DNA of 64,000 nt from positions 1 through 64,000 of the forward strand of contig CAJOFE010000012.1 of assembly GCA_905233825.1 (NCBI GenBank), in the 5' to 3' direction. Both the position numbers and the translations under genes were made by a program. The stretch comes from an uncultured Prevotella sp. GTDB taxonomy: Bacteria > Bacteroidota > Bacteroidia > Bacteroidales > Bacteroidaceae. The notes below the pieces were generated by a model. The model did no database searches. It saw only the letters and a program-made list of their open reading frames with translations, and was not told the DNA's origin. Positions within the stretch are counted from its first letter, which is position 1. Each line of letters starts with the position of its first letter. Of the stretch, positions 44,850 to 53,957 are shown one piece after another.

Positions 44850-46442
44850 ATGAAGAAACTTTTTATCACTACTGCACTGGCAGCCGTCTTTACGCTGTCA
44901 GCACAGGCACAGGATGCTACTGCCACCATCCATCTGGGGCAGGGCAAGCAGAAAATCAACAGAGAAATCTACGGACAGTTTTCCGAACATCTGGGTTCTT
45001 GTATCTATGGCGGCCTATGGGTGGGCCCCGAGTCGAATATCCCTAACATCGACGGCTACCGCAAGGATGTCTTCGAGGCGCTGAAGGCGCTGAAGGTGCC
45101 CGTGCTGCGCTGGCCAGGCGGCTGCTTTGCCGACGACTACCATTGGATGGACGGCATCGGTCCCAAGAAAGACCGTCCTTCGCTTCGCAATAACAACTGG
45201 GGTGGAACCATCGAGGACAATTCCTTCGGCACCCACGAGTTCCTGAACCTCTGCGAGATGCTGGGATGTGAGCCTTACATCAGCGGCAACGTAGGCTCGG
45301 GCACGGTGAAAGAGATGGCCCAATGGGTGGAATACATGACCAGCGACGGCGACACGCCGATGGCTCGTCTGCGTCGACAGAACGGACGCGAGAAAGCCTG
45401 GCACGTGAAATACTTCGGCATTGGCAACGAGGCCTGGGGATGCGGAGGTAACATGACTCCTCAATACTACAGCGACGAGTTCCGCAAGTTCAACACCTAC
45501 CTGCGCGACTATACTGGCAACAAGCTCTATCGTATTGCCAGCGGTGCCAGCGACTATGACTACGACTGGACCAAGGTGTGCATGGATAATATTGGCGACC
45601 GCATGCAGGGCATTAGCCTGCACTACTACACCTGCTCGGGCTGGAACGGTCCGAAGGGTTCGGCTACCAACTTCGACAACGACCAGTACTACTGGGCACT
45701 TGGCAAGTGTCTGGAGATTGAAGAGGTGATCAAGAAGCACAAGGCCATCATGGACGAGAAAGACCCTGAGGGACGCATCGGTCTGTTGGTAGATGAGTGG
45801 GGCACCTGGTGGGACGAAGAGCCTGGCACCGTACCAGGACACCTGTACCAGCAGAACGCTCTGCGCGATGCTTTCGTGGCCTCATTGTCGCTCAACGTGT
45901 TCCATAAATACACCGACCGTGTGAAGATGGCCAACATCGCACAGGTAGTGAACGTGCTGCAGTCGATGATTCTCACCGACCAGGAGGGAACGGGCCACAT
46001 GGTACTGACACCCACCTACCACGTATTCGAGATGTACACTCCGTTCCAGGAGGCCATCTATCTGCCCGTTGATCTTGATACTGAGATTATACCAGTGAGC
46101 AAAGCCTATTTCAAGGAAAAGGAGAATGCTGCCGATGCAGGCTACCGTCCCTGTCCTTTGCTTTCTGCTTCAGCTGCCAAGACGCAGGACGGAAGCATCA
46201 TCTTCGCTCTGACCAATGTTTCGCTCGACAAGGACCAGACCGTTAGCGTCAGCATTGACGACTTCAAGGCAAAAACCGTTAGCGGACGTATCCTGACCAG
46301 TCCGAAGGCCGACGACTTCAACGACTTCGAACACCCCAATCGTGTTCAGCCCGTAGCTTTCAAGGATGCCAAGATTGGTAAGGACGGCAAGCTCAGCGTG
46401 AAGCTGCCTGCCAAGAGCATCGTGGTGCTCACCATTCAATAG
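44850..46442 (+). CDS. Alpha-L-arabinofuranosidase, GH51
   Basis: A signal peptide (MKKLFITTALAAVFTLSAQA) precedes a GH51 barrel and the C-terminal beta domain. The acid/base Glu is E194 (FGIGNEAWGCGG) and the nucleophile E316 (LLVDEWGTWW). IYGQFSEHLGSCIYGG and VPVLRWPGGCFADDYHW are family hallmarks. The length (530) is that of the compact, classical GH51, so it complements the larger secreted GH51 at 23503-25518. Most classical members are cytoplasmic; the signal peptide here implies periplasmic work on arabino-oligosaccharides. Confidence 0.95.
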   Translation: MKKLFITTALAAVFTLSAQAQDATATIHLGQGKQKINREIYGQFSEHLGSCIYGGLWVGPESNIPNIDGYRKDVFEALKALKVPVLRWPGGCFADDYHWMDGIGPKKDRPSLRNNNWGGTIEDNSFGTHEFLNLCEMLGCEPYISGNVGSGTVKEMAQWVEYMTSDGDTPMARLRRQNGREKAWHVKYFGIGNEAWGCGGNMTPQYYSDEFRKFNTYLRDYTGNKLYRIASGASDYDYDWTKVCMDNIGDRMQGISLHYYTCSGWNGPKGSATNFDNDQYYWALGKCLEIEEVIKKHKAIMDEKDPEGRIGLLVDEWGTWWDEEPGTVPGHLYQQNALRDAFVASLSLNVFHKYTDRVKMANIAQVVNVLQSMILTDQEGTGHMVLTPTYHVFEMYTPFQEAIYLPVDLDTEIIPVSKAYFKEKENAADAGYRPCPLLSASAAKTQDGSIIFALTNVSLDKDQTVSVSIDDFKAKTVSGRILTSPKADDFNDFEHPNRVQPVAFKDAKIGKDGKLSVKLPAKSIVVLTIQ

Positions 46443-46469
46443 TCAAGGACAAAGCAATACAAACATGAT

Positions 46470-48833
46470 ATGAATAAGATTGTAAGAAAGGAACAGTTCT
46501 CTGAGAAGGTTTTTCTTTTCGAGATTGAGGCACCCCTCATTGCGAAGAGCCGCAAAGCCGGCAACTTCGTCATCGTGCGTGTCGATCAGAAAGGCGAGCG
46601 CATGCCACTCACCATTGCAGGGGCAGATATCGAACGTGGCACCATCACGCTGGTGGTACAGGTTGTAGGCCTCTCTAGTAAGAAGCTCTGTGCCCTGAAC
46701 GAGGGTGATTATATTGCCGACGTGGTAGGACCTTTAGGCAACCCCACCCACATCGAGAATTTCGGTACGGTGGTTTGTGCAGGCGGTGGACTGGGCGTAG
46801 CACCCATGTTGCCCATCATCCAGGCTTTGAAGGCTGCTGGTAATCGTGTGCTTTCCGTGATGGCAGGACGCTCGAAAGACCTCATCATCTTGGAAGACAA
46901 GGTGCGTGAGAGCTGCGACGAGGTCATTATCATGACCGATGACGGCTCGTATGGCGAGAAAGGTGTTGTGACCGTCGGCATTGAAAAATTCATCGAGCAG
47001 GAGCATGTCGATAAGGTCTTTGCCATTGGTCCTCCCATCATGATGAAGTTCTCGAACCTTACGGCACAGAAGCATAACATCCCCTGCGAAGTTAGCCTGA
47101 ACACCATTATGGTTGATGGAACAGGTATGTGTGGAGCCTGCCGACTGACTATCGGCGGCAAGACGAAGTTCGTCTGTATCGACGGCCCCGAATTCGATGG
47201 CGCCCTCGTTGATTGGGACGAAATGTTCAAGCGCATGGGCACCTTCAAGCGTGCCGAGCAGGAGGAATTGGAGCATTATGAAGAGCATCAGGTAAGTGAA
47301 AAGTTAAAAGTGAAGAGTGAAGAATTTGCTACCGCAACTTCCACTACATCTCCCCTCTCTGACAGGGAGGGGGCGGAGGTAGGTCTTCTTACCGACCGCG
47401 ATGCCGAGTGGCGCAAGGAGCTTCGCGCTTCGATGAAGCCCAAGGAGCGCACCCAGATTGAGCGTGTGGTGATGCCTGAGCTCGACCCTGTATATCGTGC
47501 TACTACGCGTACTGAGGAGGTAAACATCGGCCTGACGAAAGAGATGGCCATGCAGGAGGCTAAGCGTTGTCTCGACTGTGCCAAGCCATCGTGTGTGGAA
47601 GGTTGTCCTGTGAACATCAACATTCCTTCTTTCATCAAGAATATCGAACGTGGCGACTTCCTCGCAGCTGCCAAAGTGCTGAAACAGACGTCAGCCCTGC
47701 CAGCAGTCTGTGGTCGCGTCTGTCCGCAGGAGAAGCAATGTGAGAGCAAGTGCATCCATCTGAAGATGAACGAGCCCGCTGTGGCCATCGGCTATCTGGA
47801 ACGTTTTGCTGCCGACTACGAGCGTGAGAGTGGAAACATCTCTCTGCCCGAGATTGCCCCTTCGAACGGCATGAAGATTGCCGTCGTGGGCTCTGGCCCT
47901 GCTGGCCTGAGCTTCGCAGGCGACATGGTGAAGAAGGGTTACGACGTCTATGTATTCGAGGCCCTGCACGAGATTGGCGGCGTGCTGAAGTATGGCATTC
48001 CTGAGTTCCGTCTGCCCAACAAGATCGTGGATGTGGAGATTGAGAATCTTGCGAAGATGGGTGTCCACTTCCAGACCGACGTTATCGTGGGTAAGACCAT
48101 CAGCGTCGAGCAGTTGGAAGAGTCGGGCTTCAAGGGTATCTTCGTAGGCTCTGGTGCCGGTCTGCCTAACTTTATGAATATTCCTGGTGAGAACAGCATT
48201 AATATTATGTCGTCGAACGAATACCTGACGCGTGTGAACTTAATGGATGCTGCCAACCCCACTACCGACACGCCCATTAACTTCGGTAAGAACGTGCTTG
48301 TCGTGGGAGGTGGCAACACCGCTATGGACTCCTGCCGTACGGCTAAGCGCCTGGGTGGCAACGTCACGCTGGTCTATCGTCGGAGCGAGCAGGAGATGCC
48401 TGCCCGTTTAGAGGAGGTGAAACATGCCAAGGAGGAGGGCATCAACTTCCTCACGCTGCACAACCCCATCGAGTATATTGCCGATGATCAAGGTGCTGTG
48501 AAGCAGGCCGTGTTGCAGGTGATGGAGCTGGGCGAGCCTGATGCCTCTGGCCGTCGCTCACCTGTTCCCGTTGAGGGCAAGACGGTGACGCTCGATGTCG
48601 ATCAGGTCATTGTGGCCGTAGGTGTCAGCCCCAACCCGTTAGTGCCGAAGAGCATCGAGGGCTTGGAGCTGGGCCGCAAGAACACCATCGTGGTGAACGA
48701 AGGCATGCAGTCGGCTCGCAGCGAGATTTTCGCAGGTGGCGACATCGTGCGTGGTGGTGCCACCGTGATTCTGGCTATGGGCGACGGTCGTCGTGCTGCC
48801 CAGCACATGGATGAATATCTCCAGAAGAAATGA
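46470..48833 (+). CDS. Fused ferredoxin-NADP reductase-like and GltD-like flavoprotein (NfnAB/glutamate synthase small-subunit type)
   Basis: Residues 1-265 are a PyrK/NfnA-like FAD/NAD-binding unit with a [2Fe-2S] Cys cluster (GTGMCGACRLTIGGKTKFVC). Residues about 315-787 are GltD/NfnB-like, with [4Fe-4S] motifs (CLDCAKPSCVEGCP, CGRVCPQEKQCESKC) and two dinucleotide folds (GSGPAGLSFAG, VVGGGNTAMDS). Such fusions, common in this phylum, are annotated as NADPH-dependent glutamate synthase beta subunits or electron-bifurcating NADH-NADP oxidoreductases; which applies is open, since no gltB is adjacent. The linker (about 271-312) contains translated repeat DNA (47290-47395). Confidence 0.85.
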   Translation: MNKIVRKEQFSEKVFLFEIEAPLIAKSRKAGNFVIVRVDQKGERMPLTIAGADIERGTITLVVQVVGLSSKKLCALNEGDYIADVVGPLGNPTHIENFGTVVCAGGGLGVAPMLPIIQALKAAGNRVLSVMAGRSKDLIILEDKVRESCDEVIIMTDDGSYGEKGVVTVGIEKFIEQEHVDKVFAIGPPIMMKFSNLTAQKHNIPCEVSLNTIMVDGTGMCGACRLTIGGKTKFVCIDGPEFDGALVDWDEMFKRMGTFKRAEQEELEHYEEHQVSEKLKVKSEEFATATSTTSPLSDREGAEVGLLTDRDAEWRKELRASMKPKERTQIERVVMPELDPVYRATTRTEEVNIGLTKEMAMQEAKRCLDCAKPSCVEGCPVNINIPSFIKNIERGDFLAAAKVLKQTSALPAVCGRVCPQEKQCESKCIHLKMNEPAVAIGYLERFAADYERESGNISLPEIAPSNGMKIAVVGSGPAGLSFAGDMVKKGYDVYVFEALHEIGGVLKYGIPEFRLPNKIVDVEIENLAKMGVHFQTDVIVGKTISVEQLEESGFKGIFVGSGAGLPNFMNIPGENSINIMSSNEYLTRVNLMDAANPTTDTPINFGKNVLVVGGGNTAMDSCRTAKRLGGNVTLVYRRSEQEMPARLEEVKHAKEEGINFLTLHNPIEYIADDQGAVKQAVLQVMELGEPDASGRRSPVPVEGKTVTLDVDQVIVAVGVSPNPLVPKSIEGLELGRKNTIVVNEGMQSARSEIFAGGDIVRGGATVILAMGDGRRAAQHMDEYLQKK

Positions 48834-49198
48834 ACGGACTTTATACCATTATTCTGCTCATACTAAGCAACATCTTCATGACGCTTGCTTGGTATGGGCA
48901 TTTGAAACTCAGCGAGACAGGCGTCAGCAAGTCGTGGCCCCTCATAGGCGTCATCGTTTTCTCTTGGGGCATCGCCTTCTTCGAGTACTGCTGTCAGGTC
49001 CCGGCCAACCGTATGGGCTTCGTAGGCAACGGCGGCCCCTTCTCGCTGGTTCAGCTGAAAGTGGTGCAGGAGTGTATCTCGCTCTTCGTTTTTGCCGTCA
49101 TCGCCAACATCATGTTCCAAGGGCAGCAGCTGCATTGGAATCATATTCTGGCTTTCATCCTCATTGTGCTGGCAGTCTATCTCGTCTTCATGAAGTAG
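48830..49198 (+). CDS. DMT-family (DUF486) small membrane protein
   Basis: A 122-residue protein with four hydrophobic helices and the family opening IILLILSNIFMTLAWYGHLK, followed by SWGIAFFEYCCQVPANR. It belongs to the DUF486 branch of the drug/metabolite transporter clan. The substrate is unknown. The start overlaps the previous stop by 4 bp (ATGA), so translation is coupled to the flavoprotein. Confidence 0.85.
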   Translation: MNGLYTIILLILSNIFMTLAWYGHLKLSETGVSKSWPLIGVIVFSWGIAFFEYCCQVPANRMGFVGNGGPFSLVQLKVVQECISLFVFAVIANIMFQGQQLHWNHILAFILIVLAVYLVFMK

Positions 49199-49264
49199 AA
49201 AAACCTCCCCAGGACCCCTCCGAAGAGAGGGAAGAAAATGGGGTAAGAGGTGAGTGGTGAGAGA

Positions 49265-50026
49265 ATGAACGAACAGGAAAGAGTATTCAAGAAACTCAAC
49301 GAACGCTTTGTCAAGGCGTTCGTTGCTTTTCAGTTACTGGAAGATGACGACCATATCCTGGTGGGACTCTCTGGCGGCAAGGACTCGTTGCTGCTTACCG
49401 AACTGTTGGCCCGTCGCGCCCGCATCCAGCATCCCCGTTTCACAGTCGAGGCCATCCATGTTCGTATGGAAAACATCCGCTACGAGACGGACACCACTTA
49501 CCTGCAACAGTTTTGCGATTGTCTCAATGTTCCCCTCCACATCGTTAATTCTCAATTTTCAATTCTCCGCTCGGCTTTGCCGCTTGGCTCGTCCAAGAAT
49601 TCTTTATTCAAAAGCAAGCCGCCTTGTTTCCTCTGCTCTTGGAATCGCCGCAAGCAGCTCTTCAACCTCGCGCAGCAGTTAGGCTGCAACAAGATTGCCC
49701 TCGGGCATCATCAGGACGACCTGCTGCATACAGCCCTGATGAACCTTTTCTATCAAGGACGCTTCGGCACTATGCCTGCCCGCTTGAGGATGAAAAAGAT
49801 GCCCCTGCAGGTCATCCGTCCCCTCTGTCTCATTCCTGAAAGCCTTATCCGGCAATATGCTGAGCTGAGCAACTACGAGAAGCAGGTGAAGCTGTGTCCC
49901 TACGAGCACGACACCAATCGCACCACCGCCCGTCGCCTCTTCGAGCAGGCCGAGCAGATGAACCCCGAAGTGCGCTTCTCCCTCTGGAATGCCCTCGAAA
50001 GGGATGGGAAACTGGTGGAAGATTGA
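49265..50026 (+). CDS. TtcA-like tRNA thiolation enzyme with a repeat-derived insert
   Basis: The PP-loop SGGKDSLLL near residue 37 and the CxxC of PPCFLCSWNRRKQLF identify a TtcA-family tRNA 2-thiocytidine-type enzyme, which adenylates the base and adds sulfur using an iron-sulfur cluster. GHHQDDLLHTALMNLFYQG is the family's helix. The length is 253. Residues about 94-116, between VPLHIV and KPPCFLC, are encoded by DNA (49541-49610) that matches the AATTTTCAATTCTC and GCCGCTTGGCTCG repeats seen between genes here, read in frame. ATG 49265 is preferred over GTG 49250. A terminator follows. Confidence 0.88.
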   Translation: MNEQERVFKKLNERFVKAFVAFQLLEDDDHILVGLSGGKDSLLLTELLARRARIQHPRFTVEAIHVRMENIRYETDTTYLQQFCDCLNVPLHIVNSQFSILRSALPLGSSKNSLFKSKPPCFLCSWNRRKQLFNLAQQLGCNKIALGHHQDDLLHTALMNLFYQGRFGTMPARLRMKKMPLQVIRPLCLIPESLIRQYAELSNYEKQVKLCPYEHDTNRTTARRLFEQAEQMNPEVRFSLWNALERDGKLVED

Positions 50027-50029
50027 TTA

Positions 50030-50058
50030 AAAAGCCTCCCCGATGAAGGGAGGCTTTT
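50030..50058. terminator. Bidirectional intrinsic terminator
   Basis: AAAAGCCTCCC (50030-50040) and GGGAGGCTTTT (50048-50058) pair perfectly around a 7-nt loop, with A and T runs at both ends. It lies between the convergent ttcA-like and BspA-like genes and can serve both. Confidence 0.9.
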
Positions 50059-50081
50059 ACCTTTTTAGTTTTTTGCTCGGT

Positions 50082-53000
50082 TTACCGCATGTCTTTCACA
50101 ACAATCTTTTTCACCGTGCCGTCCTGCATCACCACGATGTTCAGACCCTTCTGCAATCTGCCGATGGCCTTGCCGCCTGGTGTGTAGATGCGTACCTCTC
50201 CACGTGCAGCCATCACGTTGTAGATGCTGGTGTTAATAGGTGTCAGCGAACCTGTCACGATGACCATGTGTGCTGGCATCGTCTCAGGTATCTCGCTCCA
50301 ACCAGAGAACTCGTAGCCTTCTTTCTTGGGGGCTGGCTCAGGAGTAATCGTTGCACCATATTCCACCTCATAGGTCTTGTATTCTATACCATCCAAGATA
50401 TAGGTCAGAATGTATTTATTCACCGTCAGCGTACTCGTTACCGTCACGTCGTGAGCAGGCATTGTTGCAGGTATCTCGCTCCAACCAGAGAAGGTGTGTC
50501 CTTCCCGCTCGATGGCAGGCTCAGGAGTAATTGCTGCTTCAAATTCCAACTGATACGATTTATATTTCTCGCCGTTCACCAGATAGGTCAGTGTATAGAC
50601 ACCCTTCGTAAACATACCTGTTACGATGACAGTATGGGCAGGCATGGTCTTGGGCAATCCGTTCCAGCCAGAGAATACATATCCCTCCTTCGTAGGTGCA
50701 GGCTCAGGTGTAATGGTAGCACCATACTCCACTTCTATTGTTTTATATTCCAGACCATCTAAGATATACAATAGCATGTACTTGTTTACAGAGAATGTTC
50801 CTGTGACAGTCACATCATAGGCAGGCATCGTTGCAGGTATCTCGCTCCAGCCAGAGAAGGTGTAGCCTTCCTTGGTTGGTGCAGGTTCTGGGGTAATGGC
50901 AGCACCATAATCATAGCGAATCGTTTTATAGACCTCACCATCCACCATGTAGGTTAGTTTATAGGCTCCCTTTGTAAACGAACCTGTGACGATTACATTA
51001 TGCGCTGGCATGGTGGCAGGAATCTCGCTCCAGCCGGAGAACTCGTAGCCTTCTTTCACTGGTTCCGGCTCAGGTGTAATGGCAGCACCGAAGTCCACGT
51101 TATACGATTTGTATTCTTCGCCATCCACAATATAAGTCAGGACATACTTGTTCGCTATAAATGTTCCTATGACGGTCACATCGTGTGCAGGCATGGTCTC
51201 GGGTATCTCACTCCACCCGCTGAAGGTGTAGCCTTCCTCCGTTGGCTCTGCTTCTGGGATTATAGTTGCTCCATATTTATAGCTTACCGTCTTATACACC
51301 TTATTATCTACTAAATAAGTGAGCTTATAGGTATTGATAGAGAAAGTACCTGTTACGTTTACATCCTGAGCTGGCATCGTTGCTGGTATCTCACTCCAGC
51401 CAGAGAAAGTGTAACCTTCCTTAATGGGTGCAGGTTCTGGAGTGATGCTCGCTCCATATTCCACATCGTACACCTTATACTCCTCGCCATCCACATAGTA
51501 GGTCAGCTTATACTTATTAACTGTGAAAGTACCTGTTACAGTCACATCATGGGCTGGCATGGTTGCAGGTATCTCGCTCCAGCCAGAGAAAGTGTAGCCT
51601 CTCTTAACGGGGTCCGCTTCTGGCGTGATAGCAGCTCCATATTCCACATTAAACGTTTTGTACGTCTGTCCATCTACGACATAGGTCAGCTTGTAGGTAT
51701 TGATGCTGAAAGTACCTGTTACCGTGACATCGTGTGCAGGCATCGTTGCAGGTATCTCGCTCCAACCACTGAAGGTATAACCCTCTCTAACAGGCGCTGG
51801 CTCAGGAGTAATGGCATCTCCTGGCCATAATTTATTATATGTCTTATATCTTTCACCATCTACCACATAGGTAATTTTATACTGTGCAGCTTTATAAGTC
51901 AGATAGCCGGGATTGGTTGAGCCCTTGTCAATACGGGCATATTCACCATTTGTATGGTTCCCGTCAAATGTCGTTCCTGCACCGCCAATAATGCTAAAAC
52001 AGAAATCAAACATGCCACCTGAATCTTCTACATTTGACATATCCCACTTCTCACTTGCATAAATACTCGTCAGGTTAATGCAGCCATAGAACATCATGAA
52101 CATATTCTTCACTGTTCTTGTGTCGAAACCATACAAATCCAAGCTCGTCAGGCTGGAACAGCCAGTAAACGCCCAATACATTTCTTCACAGTTACTAATG
52201 TCGAAGTTGCTTAAGTCAAGACTCGTCAGGCTGGAGCAGTTAAGGAACACTCCAAAGAAATTCGTCACTTTACTGGTATCAAATTTGCTTACGTCAATGG
52301 TCGTCAGACCGGAACAGCCTTGGAACATCCAGTTCATGTCCGTCAAGTTGCTGGTGTCGAAGTGGCTCACGTCAAGGGTCTTCAGACTGGAGCACCCCCC
52401 AAACAAATTACCCATGCATGTCACTTTCCTGGTGTCGAAGTGGCTCACGTCAAGACTTGTCAGGCTGGAGCAATCGAGAAACATTCCACACATGTTCGTC
52501 ACGTTACTGGTGTCGAAGTGACTTACGTCAAGAGTCTTCAGGCTGGAGCAACCATTAAACATATCTCCCATGTCATTCACATTGCTGGTGTCGAAGTGGC
52601 TCACGTCAAGGGTCTTCAGACTTCCGCAACCACCAAACATATTACCCATGCCTGTCACCTTTCTGGTGTCGAAGTGACTTACGTCAAGAGTCTTCAGACT
52701 GGAGCAACCATCAAACATATTTCCCATGTCATCCACATTGCTGGTATCGAAGTGGCTCACGTCAAGACTTGTCAGGCTGGAGCAATCGAGAAACATTCCA
52801 GACATGATCATCACGTTACTGGTGTTGAAACTACTCACGTCAAGGCTTGTCAGGCTGGAGCATCCCCAAAACATTCCCCATAAATTCCACGACTTGCTGG
52901 TGTCAAAGTTGCTCAAATCCAAGCTCTTCAGACTGGAACAGCCAGCGAACATCCACTCCATATCCGTTACGTTGCTGGTATCAAAACCACTCACGTTAAG

Positions 53001-53372
53001 ACTTTTCAGACTGGAACAGTCAGCGAACATCTTATACATGCCCGTCACATTGCTGGTGTTAAGGTTTTCAAGTCTTGTGATAGTCGTGAGATTTACGCAA
53101 CCGCTAAACCAGTTTTCCGTACTAGTAAGTGAGGTGCATGAAGAGAAAGAAGAATGGAAGACAACGGTGGTGATGTCGGCAGCATGTCCTCCCCAGCGTT
53201 CAGCAGTTTCAGTGAATGGCCCAACATCCATTCCGCCTCTACTCACTTTGTTTCCATCGTAATAGAAGGTGAGAGTGGTGTTGTTGTCACTCAGCACAGC
53301 GTATGGTTCCTGTGCTACGGCTGAAATTGAAGCCAAAAGAATAATGGCTAAAGAAAGTAATAGTCTTTTCAT
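50082..53372 (-). CDS. BspA-like LRR and InlB-repeat surface protein
   Basis: A signal peptide (about 1-20, ending SAVA) is followed by about 14 BspA-type (DUF285) leucine-rich repeats of 24 residues (about 100-450; unit form MFxxCSSLxSLDVSxFDTSN). Nine InlB B-type (Listeria-Bacteroides) repeats of about 61 residues come next (about 495-1045; unit form YTFSGWSEIPATMPAHDVTV). A short C-terminal tail (IYTPGGKAIGRLQKGLNIVV) resembles cell-surface sorting domains of the phylum. The 1096-residue protein is likely an adhesin or matrix-binding protein. Repeats are nearly identical at DNA level, for example 54 identical bases at 52435-52488 and 52747-52800, so copy number may vary between strains. 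Confidence 0.9.
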   Translation of the reverse strand: MKRLLLSLAIILLASISAVAQEPYAVLSDNNTTLTFYYDGNKVSRGGMDVGPFTETAERWGGHAADITTVVFHSSFSSCTSLTSTENWFSGCVNLTTITRLENLNTSNVTGMYKMFADCSSLKSLNVSGFDTSNVTDMEWMFAGCSSLKSLDLSNFDTSKSWNLWGMFWGCSSLTSLDVSSFNTSNVMIMSGMFLDCSSLTSLDVSHFDTSNVDDMGNMFDGCSSLKTLDVSHFDTRKVTGMGNMFGGCGSLKTLDVSHFDTSNVNDMGDMFNGCSSLKTLDVSHFDTSNVTNMCGMFLDCSSLTSLDVSHFDTRKVTCMGNLFGGCSSLKTLDVSHFDTSNLTDMNWMFQGCSGLTTIDVSKFDTSKVTNFFGVFLNCSSLTSLDLSNFDISNCEEMYWAFTGCSSLTSLDLYGFDTRTVKNMFMMFYGCINLTSIYASEKWDMSNVEDSGGMFDFCFSIIGGAGTTFDGNHTNGEYARIDKGSTNPGYLTYKAAQYKITYVVDGERYKTYNKLWPGDAITPEPAPVREGYTFSGWSEIPATMPAHDVTVTGTFSINTYKLTYVVDGQTYKTFNVEYGAAITPEADPVKRGYTFSGWSEIPATMPAHDVTVTGTFTVNKYKLTYYVDGEEYKVYDVEYGASITPEPAPIKEGYTFSGWSEIPATMPAQDVNVTGTFSINTYKLTYLVDNKVYKTVSYKYGATIIPEAEPTEEGYTFSGWSEIPETMPAHDVTVIGTFIANKYVLTYIVDGEEYKSYNVDFGAAITPEPEPVKEGYEFSGWSEIPATMPAHNVIVTGSFTKGAYKLTYMVDGEVYKTIRYDYGAAITPEPAPTKEGYTFSGWSEIPATMPAYDVTVTGTFSVNKYMLLYILDGLEYKTIEVEYGATITPEPAPTKEGYVFSGWNGLPKTMPAHTVIVTGMFTKGVYTLTYLVNGEKYKSYQLEFEAAITPEPAIEREGHTFSGWSEIPATMPAHDVTVTSTLTVNKYILTYILDGIEYKTYEVEYGATITPEPAPKKEGYEFSGWSEIPETMPAHMVIVTGSLTPINTSIYNVMAARGEVRIYTPGGKAIGRLQKGLNIVVMQDGTVKKIVVKDMR

Positions 53373-53582
53373 TTTATAGATTTTAGTTGTTTATAATAAA
53401 AATGCATTTATCACATCTCGTGGCAGGCCTTTCTGCATCCTTGTTGGAACATGCTTGTCCATTTTTGCCTACTCTTTAAAGGATTTTCGGCTTACTCCTT
53501 ATTTGATAAACCACTCTAAGCCACAACGAAGTGCGGGCCTCTCAGCATTCTTCTACTGGAAGGTCCTGGAATTACCTGTGAT

Positions 53583-53778
53583 AAAAAAGAATGAAATCAG
53601 CCCACACCTATAATGATGCTGATACGACTGCCACAGGGGTGGACAGGGTACAGCTATTCGTCATAGGAGAAGCGCTTCTCAAACTTTGTTCCTTATCACT
53701 GAGGGTAAATTTTCCAGGTTTACCAGTGGAACGCCGCTTGCTGCTCCTCGCATAGCGACCGCGTGACGAATCACGTTG
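53583..53778 (-). ncRNA. Candidate structured RNA or long leader upstream of the BspA-like gene
   Basis: On the minus strand a -7 box is followed by stacked inverted repeats. They are CGTGA/TCACG with a TTCG loop, TCGC/GCGA, a nested stem (GTTCC/GGAAC, CACTG/CAGTG, GGTAAA/TTTACC at about 53733-53689), the palindrome GAGAAGCGCTTCTC, and finally ATCAGC/GCTGAT (53623-53618 with 53601-53596) followed by TTTCATTCTTTTTT. ATTCGTCA in the first hairpin can also pair with TGACGAAT about 95 nt later, a possible switch. I recognise no known RNA family, and tmRNA, RNase P and SRP RNA motifs are absent. Confidence 0.5.
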
Positions 53779-53784
53779 GCGATG

Positions 53785-53792
53785 CAAAGATA
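53785..53792 (-). promoter_or_regulatory. -7 box before the candidate RNA
   Basis: TATCTTTG on the minus strand, a full consensus match; the -33 box is not clear. It is about 410 bp from the BspA-like start codon, so the gene would have a very long leader if this is its promoter. Confidence 0.5.
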
Positions 53793-53819
53793 AGCATTTT
53801 TTTCGAAACTTGCTCCATA

Positions 53820-53957
53820 GTGGGCTGATTTTTTTGCGTTACATGTGCAAAATTAAAGAAAAAGGGGAAGAGACAATCAAAAAAGGTTGTCCATTTGCTT
53901 GTCCATTTTGTCCATTTACCGTGAGCCCACGGAAAGTGACGATGAAATCAGGGATTT
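53820..53957. other. Non-coding gap with TTGTCCATTT repeats
   Basis: The motif TTGTCCATTT recurs at about 53887, 53900 and 53908, and again near 53456 on the other side of the candidate RNA. No gene is seen. The motif could be a short protein-binding site. Confidence 0.5.

Noticed and set aside
50043..53262. Several (+) frames with repetitive protein sequence across the BspA-like gene
   Set aside because: They are antisense readings of the LRR and InlB repeats; their own repetition is inherited from the true gene.
53583..53778. tmRNA, RNase P RNA, SRP RNA or 6S RNA
   Set aside because: No conserved core motif of the first three could be found, and the two ends do not pair into a 6S-like closing stem.
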